Position numbers and translations under genes: made by a program. The notes below the pieces were generated by a model. It saw only the letters and a list, made by a program, of their open reading frames with translations. It made no database searches and was not told the DNA's origin. This document shows positions 36,905 to 42,204 of a DNA stretch of 42,204 nt, piece by piece. Numbering within the stretch: the stretch's first letter is position 1; each line of letters opens with the position of its first letter. Source of the DNA: a virus; IMG/VR virus record IMGVR_UViG_3300009414_001661, positions 1 to 42,204 of that record; one strand, given 5' to 3'.

Positions 36905-38037
36905 TCAACGTCTCCTGCGTCCCAACCATTAGTGTCTGTCTCATCAAAGCCACTTTCATCGTCATCGTCGTCACGGTCGAAGTCTACGCCCTCAAAGTCA
37001 CCAGCGGAGCCACCGAGAGTTGTATCATCTAACGTATCGTCGCCGCCACCAAAGAAATCATCAAAGCTTATATCTGGCACGCCGGTGTCAGCTTCTGCTT
37101 CGTCACGGGCTGAAGCGAATGAGCCAAAGCCACTTACCCCAGCGCCTATATCAGTTCCAGTAGGCTCACCACCTGGGCCTTCACCCTCAATAGTTGCGTT
37201 GGGATCAAATGGCTGAGTTGAGTCGCCCAAGGCGCCGCCGAATAAACCAAACTCTTCTATGTGGTCCAACCAAGCTTTAACGCTGGGATAAGCGCCAGGG
37301 TCACCGATAGGAGAGGGTTCACCAAAGTGCGCTGGTTTTAAGGTCTGTGGAGCGGCAGGATCAAAGCCGAACGGATCGAATATCGCTTCAATAGCTGACA
37401 GCCCGAAGCCAAGGGGCGGCGCCGCGCCGCTTAGCATACCGAGAAGGGCCTGAACGCCGGCTTCGCTATATGACCCATCAGCCGCTAATGTTCCAAGTGC
37501 ACCGCCTAAGCCACCAAGTGCCGGAGTACCTAGCACATTGCCGAGGAAAGCACCTGCACTGCCGGCCTGAGCAGAGGTAATGCCAAAGTTCTTTTTATCG
37601 CGGCTAATCCCGAAGGTAGGATCAAAGTTCTTAAATATCTCACCTAAGGTGGTTTTCCCTAAGCCACCGAAAGAAGCACCCCCAGCAAGACCTGTTAATC
37701 CACGATCATCTTCCCCACCGTGGAGGGCGCTCTCAAGGGCAAAATTCGGCCTTGCACTCCCAGCAGTTCCAAACGGGGCAATAGGATCTTGTTGAGTGTC
37801 AGTAGCACGACGTAGGAGGCCAGCATCTAGGAGCGACTGGAAAAACGTCGGGTCGTTCTGGTTAACTGCCTGGGCCGCATTAAACGCTTGCTCAGAAAGA
37901 GTAGCGCCGCCAGGCCCTCCCTTGGGCTTAGAACCAAGGCTAAAGGGATCAAACTCCGGCTGTATGTTGAAACTCTCAAAGAACTCAGGAAAGTTAAACT
38001 TTGGGTCGGTGAAATCAAATTCTAGGGGCTCAGCCAT
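36901..38037 (-). CDS. Acidic, Gly-rich virion-operon protein (378 aa)
   Basis: Low-complexity protein with Phe-Asp-Pro repeats (FDPFSLG, FDPTFGISRD, FDPFGFDPAAP), a Gly/Ala/Leu-rich hydrophobic centre (GAFLGNVLGTPALGGLGGALGTLAA), and a very acidic C-terminal tail (FDRDDDDDESGFDETDTN). AGGAGG precedes ATG, which overlaps the portal stop. The composition suggests a disordered, virion-associated or ejected protein. No enzyme motif seen. Confidence 0.6.
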   Translation of the reverse strand: MAEPLEFDFTDPKFNFPEFFESFNIQPEFDPFSLGSKPKGGPGGATLSEQAFNAAQAVNQNDPTFFQSLLDAGLLRRATDTQQDPIAPFGTAGSARPNFALESALHGGEDDRGLTGLAGGASFGGLGKTTLGEIFKNFDPTFGISRDKKNFGITSAQAGSAGAFLGNVLGTPALGGLGGALGTLAADGSYSEAGVQALLGMLSGAAPPLGFGLSAIEAIFDPFGFDPAAPQTLKPAHFGEPSPIGDPGAYPSVKAWLDHIEEFGLFGGALGDSTQPFDPNATIEGEGPGGEPTGTDIGAGVSGFGSFASARDEAEADTGVPDISFDDFFGGGDDTLDDTTLGGSAGDFEGVDFDRDDDDDESGFDETDTNGWDAGDVE

Positions 38038-39995
38038 TACGTCCCTCCTACCCCGGCCAAGCCGGCGGTCGGGTTACCTACCGAAGCGATCTCCGCAGTC
38101 GTCGGGTCGCCACCGCCACTTACACCCGAACCGCCAGCCTGTGCCGCCGCCTGGCCGCCGCCTTGCGGGCCTTGGACGAATTGCGAAAGCTGTTGCAGTT
38201 CCATCAGATCTGCGTCAAGGCGCTGAAGCTCCATGTTGTCCTTCTCGATGCGTTCCGGGTTAATCCCAAGCATTTTCATCATATGGTTGAGGACCTTGTC
38301 CGGACTGTACTTCTTAAAGAAAGCCTGGAACAACAGCGGGTTAGTAGTGACGGCTTGCAAGAGAGCCATGAACTTCTGGAAGTCGCGCGTCCTCGCTAGC
38401 ATGGCACTAAGCCCGTGCACCTTAAAAGCACAGGGGTTGTTGGCATACGTCGCGAAGCGTTGCTCTGGCGTCATGGAGCCGAGTGCAAAGGCGGCGCGTG
38501 GGCCAATCGCTGAGAGGATCGCATGACCGGAGAAGTCGTCAATGTTCTGCAAGACAGTGAGCCAGATTAGTTCCAGCACCGTCTCAACATTCTGCTCAAT
38601 ATCGGCGATGATGCCGTCCAGAGTTATGGCCTGACTCTGGCTGAGTTCCACGATCTCAGTGGCTCGAACCTGCTTGGCGGGGAGCGCACCCAGTTTGAGT
38701 TCAGAGCTAAGTGCCGAAGCCGCAAATTCCCTGGACAGCATTTCGAGAACTGCCATCGAGTCCCCCGGTACTTCGCCTTCCGCTACTTTCTCAAGCACCT
38801 TCTGGCCATGCGGCAATGTATTCTTTACTGCAATTGTCTCACCTTGGGGGAAGCCACCAGATGCCTGGCTCGGATCTTCCATATCGTCGATGCGAACTTG
38901 TTTGATGCCCCAAACAGCGCTGATGCCACCATCAATGATGAGGTTAAAGATCTCGTTCATCGCAAAGTTAAGCTGGGCGGCGTCATCGAAAAGGGCCTTA
39001 TGCCACTCGCTGAATGGCACTCTGATGAGCGGAATTGCTACGAACGGAGAGCGTCCGTGCCAAAACGGATTAGGCGTAGGCTTCCTGATGATATACTTAT
39101 CATTAGCCATAGCACAGAACACGTTCCGGTGCTTCATCTTGCCGCTGTTGTCGATAATCGAGCACCAGAACTCTGTAATCACTACCTTCTTGCGAAAGCC
39201 GGGCTTCTGCGTATCGTCTTGGCCCGTCTGATCCCGTTGGCGCTTGTCCTCCTCTTTCATTTTGAAATCTTCTTCGATGCGCGCAACCGCAGCTTTGTCA
39301 TAAATGCCTTGATCAGCCATCTCGATTACGCGGTGGAGATCCTTCTCTATGGTGTGATATTCATAAAGGCCCGCGCCAGTGGGGTCTCTGCCGTAATTTT
39401 TCGGGTCTACTAAGTCGATGCGAAGCTTCCATGTCTCTGCCTCGTCTTGCTTGAGGGTCAGTTCCTCGTCGCCCGGCTCCAGGCGGAAGGTCGGCGCTTT
39501 GTGCATATTGCCATGGATCTTGAAGATGCACAGGGATTCGAGGGCGCCGGTTTTAATGCCGTCGCTCAACTGGAGCGGAAACGTGCTGCGTTTGTTGTCA
39601 CCCACGAGAACGTCGTCGAGAGAACAGTTCATCAGGTTCCTGATCGTCGCCCCGCTCACTGGACTCTGGGAGCCAATTGGCAGCTCGATGTCGTAATAAG
39701 CGCCGAACTGGGTAAGTGCCCGTTTGACGAAGCCGACAAGCTGCTCGGTTGCGACACTCGTCTTGGGCAGGAACTCTCTCGACTGGCCTTCGTTCTTATG
39801 GCTCCAGTCTTGCAAGGAAAGATAGGCATTGACGTTCTCTCGGTTCTTCTGCATCCTAGTGCGTTTGGACTCATCCCCTTCGAGTTTGTATGCACGTAGG
39901 GCTGTGAGGAGCGTAAGCTGGCCCTCCGCTCCGCCGATCATTACGTCATCACCGGCGACGCGGGAAACAGGGGTATTAGGAGTGGTTTCTGCCAT
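38037..39995 (-). CDS. Portal protein (652 aa)
   Basis: GGAG before ATG 39995. Extended N-terminal region with EGQSREFLPKTSVATEQLVGF, the conserved portal core (EFWCSIIDNSGKMKHRNVF, PFWHGRSPFVAIPLIRVPFSEW, LNFAMNEIFNLIIDGG), and a C-terminal helical domain with Gln/Gly-rich end. Size and motifs match the large portals of podoviruses of the N4/related type. It forms the dodecameric DNA channel at one capsid vertex. Gene order terminase, portal, capsid supports it. Confidence 0.85.
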   Translation of the reverse strand: MAETTPNTPVSRVAGDDVMIGGAEGQLTLLTALRAYKLEGDESKRTRMQKNRENVNAYLSLQDWSHKNEGQSREFLPKTSVATEQLVGFVKRALTQFGAYYDIELPIGSQSPVSGATIRNLMNCSLDDVLVGDNKRSTFPLQLSDGIKTGALESLCIFKIHGNMHKAPTFRLEPGDEELTLKQDEAETWKLRIDLVDPKNYGRDPTGAGLYEYHTIEKDLHRVIEMADQGIYDKAAVARIEEDFKMKEEDKRQRDQTGQDDTQKPGFRKKVVITEFWCSIIDNSGKMKHRNVFCAMANDKYIIRKPTPNPFWHGRSPFVAIPLIRVPFSEWHKALFDDAAQLNFAMNEIFNLIIDGGISAVWGIKQVRIDDMEDPSQASGGFPQGETIAVKNTLPHGQKVLEKVAEGEVPGDSMAVLEMLSREFAASALSSELKLGALPAKQVRATEIVELSQSQAITLDGIIADIEQNVETVLELIWLTVLQNIDDFSGHAILSAIGPRAAFALGSMTPEQRFATYANNPCAFKVHGLSAMLARTRDFQKFMALLQAVTTNPLLFQAFFKKYSPDKVLNHMMKMLGINPERIEKDNMELQRLDADLMELQQLSQFVQGPQGGGQAAAQAGGSGVSGGGDPTTAEIASVGNPTAGLAGVGGT

Positions 39996-40137
39996 ATCGT
40001 ACTCCAGGAATGGTACGCTTATCTTGCTGCTCCGAGCGTATGCACTCAGCGCAGAGCTTAATCAGCCGTGTGTCGGGAATATCTCTCCCGCATAGTCTAC
40101 AGATGGAAGGCTCGTCCTCGTCATAAGGGTACGGCAT
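39976..40137 (-). CDS. Small zinc-ribbon peptide (53 aa)
   Basis: ATG 40137 shares a base with the terminase stop (TAATG), so it is translationally coupled, and the frame ends TAA 39976-39978, inside the start of the portal gene. The product begins MPYPYDEDEPSICRLCGRD and ends with CAECIRSEQQDKR, a CxxC-x14-CxxC zinc ribbon. Possibly a packaging accessory or a DNA-binding regulator of late genes. No specific family assigned. Confidence 0.7.
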   Translation of the reverse strand: MPYPYDEDEPSICRLCGRDIPDTRLIKLCAECIRSEQQDKRTIPGVRYGRNHS

Positions 40138-41756
40138 TAGGCTTTTATCTTCAATGTGGCAGGTTCTTTAGGGCTGGCATAGCCTGGACGCTTTATATTT
40201 ATCGTCCGCGCGGGGCGGTCATCCGGGGAGAAGGAAGTGATCGGCGCCTCGAGGTAGACCCAATACCCGAGGGCGTCGCTCATATGGGTGCGCCTGTAGT
40301 AAGGGTCTTTCTTGTTGAAGGTCTTCTTGATGCCCTGCTTCCCATCTGTGACTACTTGCTCGAGATCGTCGATCAACTCGCCGCAGGAAGGATCTAGCTC
40401 TAGGTTGATCGCCCCGCCGACCCCTCGACAGGCTACATTGACGCTATTAATCCTATCCGTAATAGAGGGGTTTTTCTCAAGAACCTTCATGCGGATCGGC
40501 GCCGGGTAGTCTTTCATCTCTTGCAGTATGATCTGATAGCTGGACATACGTGTCTGAGCCGAGCGAGCCTTTCCTGATGCGTCCCCGTAAAGCCAGATCT
40601 CTGCCCGGTGCTTGGGATGCGTCCGCTTAAAGAGATCACACATCTCACTGATGTTGCCTTCCTCGAGGATCAGTTCGTGATGGACCTTAAAGACTCCCTT
40701 TGTACGCTGGCCTATCAAACTGACCATAGGCTCCACATTGAAGTCCCAGGTCCAACAGAGTGGCCGGCGCTCATCTATATCGTGTTGATCGTAGACATTA
40801 AGTTGTGGACTAAAGCTGCTGTAACAGCGCGCACCGCCGATACCCCCTATCAAGGCTCCTTCGAGCCGAATCATCCGTTGGGCGCTACCCTCTGGGAACT
40901 TGACCTCAAGGAACTCGATCTCTTTCTCAGGTATGTGGGGATTATCGTAGATCGAGGCGTTATAAATCTCAGCATTTTCCAGGACGCCGAGCTTCCACTG
41001 CTTAACAATTTTGTTGTAAATCCACGTGACGCCGCCTACTTGGCCCTCAGGGGGCAAAAGCGTACAGGTGGTGAATATATGCAGAGGGTTCGCTCCCACA
41101 CGGATAATGCTTTCCTCATAGATGCCTTCTGGATGCTCCTCGTCGAAATGTATCCAATCTTTCTCGGCGCCCTGATACTTCGTCCGGCCTGAGTCAGCGC
41201 TCTTGAACCCAATGATCGAGCCGTTTTTCAATTTCAAGATCTGGTCGCTGATGCGCCAGTCGGCTATTTCTCTCGCGGGGATAAAAGGCTCATGAGTTGC
41301 TCCAGGAGGTGTGAAGCCGTTGTCGAAGTATTTCGGTTGGATCGTATCACGCCCAGTAGGAAAGTCAATCGCGCTAACCCATCCGCTCGTCGCGCGGACC
41401 TTCGATGAGATGTCTGAGCCTTCCCGTCCGGGTTTGTAATCATAGCCGAACCGCGCCAAGTAAGAGCCCGCCGCCGCGCCTGCATCACTCTTGCCGCTAC
41501 GGTTTGCACCAATGTAGTAATACTCCTTATACCGCCGGGCAAGGATATCAGCGACGAACTCCCTCTGCGGAGAGAACAGCTCAAAATTAGTGAGGGGATC
41601 CCCCTCGCGGCGCCGCAAAAGTTCTTGTTGCAAAATCGCACTTTGCTCGAGAACCTTGCGCTTGGCGTATGAAACTCTCATAAGGCTTTGTACCAGCTTG
41701 ACGCCCATGTGTAAAGTGCGCCTGCCCGATAATGGGGCGCAATTCTCTAAAAGCAT
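40137..41756 (-). CDS. Terminase large subunit (539 aa)
   Basis: The packaging motor and nuclease. ATPase: Walker A GANRSGKS (83-90), Walker B WIHFDEE (201-207), with coupling motif region FTTCTL. Nuclease: CWTWDFNVEP (Asp338), WLYGDASGKARS (Asp392) and a C-terminal DALGYWVYLEA, the RNase H-type triad. The start is uncertain: ATG 41756 has no ribosome site, and in-frame ATGs at 41708 and 41681 are alternatives; the conserved part begins after about residue 40. First gene of the late operon, about 100 bases downstream of an extended -10 promoter. Confidence 0.88.
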   Translation of the reverse strand: MLLENCAPLSGRRTLHMGVKLVQSLMRVSYAKRKVLEQSAILQQELLRRREGDPLTNFELFSPQREFVADILARRYKEYYYIGANRSGKSDAGAAAGSYLARFGYDYKPGREGSDISSKVRATSGWVSAIDFPTGRDTIQPKYFDNGFTPPGATHEPFIPAREIADWRISDQILKLKNGSIIGFKSADSGRTKYQGAEKDWIHFDEEHPEGIYEESIIRVGANPLHIFTTCTLLPPEGQVGGVTWIYNKIVKQWKLGVLENAEIYNASIYDNPHIPEKEIEFLEVKFPEGSAQRMIRLEGALIGGIGGARCYSSFSPQLNVYDQHDIDERRPLCWTWDFNVEPMVSLIGQRTKGVFKVHHELILEEGNISEMCDLFKRTHPKHRAEIWLYGDASGKARSAQTRMSSYQIILQEMKDYPAPIRMKVLEKNPSITDRINSVNVACRGVGGAINLELDPSCGELIDDLEQVVTDGKQGIKKTFNKKDPYYRRTHMSDALGYWVYLEAPITSFSPDDRPARTINIKRPGYASPKEPATLKIKA

Positions 41757-41855
41757 AGGGCTAGAGGGGCATCCTAAAAAAGCTTCAAATTAGCGAGAGT
41801 GAAGCCCCACAGACCCCTACACCTATACATACCCCACCCCCCCGAGCCGGCCGCT

Positions 41856-41878
41856 TTGTACATTTTAACAGTGTACAA
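41856..41878 (-). promoter_or_regulatory. Extended -10 promoter inside a 7-bp palindrome (operator)
   Basis: TTGTACA (41856-41862) and TGTACAA (41872-41878) are perfect inverted repeats spaced 9 bases. On the minus strand the spacer carries TGTTAAAAT, an extended -10 (TAAAAT at 41867-41862 preceded by TG). No good -35 is seen, as expected for extended -10 promoters. Transcripts would run into the terminase operon. A dimeric regulator bound to the palindrome would cover the -10, so I infer a repressor or activator site for late genes. Confidence 0.55.
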
Positions 41879-41887
41879 CCTAACCAA

Positions 41888-42021
41888 CTCGCAAGTGCAG
41901 CATTCAGCTCGCAAGCGCAACATAGCTAGTGTGCAAGTGCGAGCATGGGACCCGGCGCGCCGCCGAGTGTGCAAGTGCGAGATGTTTAGGTGCATTGCAC
42001 TATAGATGTTGCATTGCACTA
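41888..42021. repeat. Cluster of iteron-like repeats
   Basis: CTCGCAAGTGCA at 41888 and CTCGCAAGCGCA at 41908 (20 bases apart), then AGTGTGCAAGTGCGAG twice exactly (41928-41943, 41966-41981), and TGCATTGCACTA twice (41991-42002, 42010-42021). The shared core is GCAAGTGC or GCAAGCGC. Such clustered direct repeats in a non-coding gap usually bind an initiator, a terminase small subunit or a regulator. Confidence 0.65.
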
Positions 42022-42204
42022 AGAACAAACCATGTACTATGGGAGAACAATCGAGCAATCAAGCATTGTCCCTACCTACCCTACCCGCCGGAGGCCAGCG
42101 CCGCCCCACGAGCCTGTGAGGGCACTACAGGGGCCATACTAGATATGGTATGTTTGGCGCTTGTTGGATGCCCTTAGGCACAACATGTAGGGGACTATGA
42201 TGGG

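Larger units (their letters stand above)
41757..42204. other. Non-coding right end with repeats and a late promoter
   Basis: About 450 bases without a convincing gene: open frames here are short, lack ribosome sites and have odd composition. It contains a palindrome over an extended -10 box (41856-41878), a cluster of GCAAGTGC-type repeats (41888-41981), paired TGCATTGCACTA elements (41991-42021), and then a GC-rich to mixed segment without visible features up to the window end. It precedes the terminase operon, so a packaging site, replication origin or late control region is likely. Confidence 0.6.

Noticed and set aside
38808-39413. Long open frame (about 200 aa) on the + strand opposite the portal gene
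   Set aside because: It has no ribosome site, is antisense to a well-supported portal gene, and its composition is that of a complementary strand of coding DNA.
40608-41192. Long open frame on the + strand opposite terminase
   Set aside because: Antisense to conserved terminase motifs, no ribosome site, no recognisable domain.
41888-42021. Possible CRISPR array
   Set aside because: Repeat units are 8-16 bases of varied type with irregular spacing of 8-30 bases, unlike 23-45-base repeats with uniform spacers, and no cas gene is present; the Cas4-like gene is a phage RecB-family nuclease.
41929-42177. 82-aa + strand frame in the right-end repeat region
   Set aside because: Cys/Arg/Ala-rich product made of the repeat units, no ribosome site; better explained as non-coding repeats.

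Overview
The window reads as most of the genome of a lytic, short-tailed (podovirus-like) bacteriophage, probably of an aquatic Gram-negative host. Grounds: an N4-gp56-type major capsid protein, portal and large terminase; a head-tail adaptor and tubular-protein-like pair with no tape-measure gene; large internal-virion-like proteins; spanin and lipoprotein lysis genes that imply an outer membrane; a PolA-type replicase; and a vitamin-B12-type ribonucleotide reductase. I see no integrase, repressor, tRNA, CRISPR array or insertion sequence, and no phage RNA polymerase. The sigma70-like promoters suggest host RNA polymerase is used. Host identity is an inference.

Layout. Positions 1-18039 (+ strand) are the early/metabolic arm: small genes and an HTH protein (1-1494); a strong terminator (1582-1630) abutting the ribosome site of the next gene; a sugar cassette (1978-6523) of NeuC-like epimerase, 2-hydroxyacid dehydrogenase, NeuA-like cytidylyltransferase, SQD1-like UDP-sulfoquinovose synthase and a short NeuB-like synthase; ribonucleotide reductase; then, behind a second promoter, a recombination/replication block (RecB-like nuclease, lipoprotein, Sak4-like ATPase, DUF669-like protein, zinc ribbons, ParB-methyltransferase fusion, UDG-exonuclease-polymerase split in two by a small gene, DUF3987-like ATPase, dCMP deaminase). 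Positions 18007-41756 (- strand) are the late arm, read from terminase (right) to lysis (left): terminase, zinc-ribbon peptide, portal, acidic protein, a lipoprotein/coiled-coil/secreted trio, a 644-aa protein with a methyltransferase-like end, scaffold, capsid, decoration-like proteins, a DUF115/sialyltransferase-like protein, adaptor, tubular protein, fibre-like proteins, internal virion proteins, and the lysis genes (M15 endolysin, overlapping spanins, membrane proteins). The arms converge and overlap at 18007-18039. The last 450 bases (41757-42204) hold no convincing gene, but carry a repeat cluster and a palindrome over an extended -10 promoter facing terminase.

Most notable are three things. 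First, the phage carries the three core steps of sialic/nonulosonic acid activation (UDP-GlcNAc to a 2-epimer, condensation with PEP, CMP activation), plus an SQD1-like enzyme that retains the SQD1 catalytic residues. A glycosyltransferase-like gene sits in the virion operon. I infer a phage programme for decorating virions or the host surface with an unusual acidic sugar. Second, the replicative polymerase is broken exactly before motif A, with a 72-aa gene in the gap and translational coupling on both sides. Third, a terminator or attenuator sits directly at the entrance of the sugar cassette.
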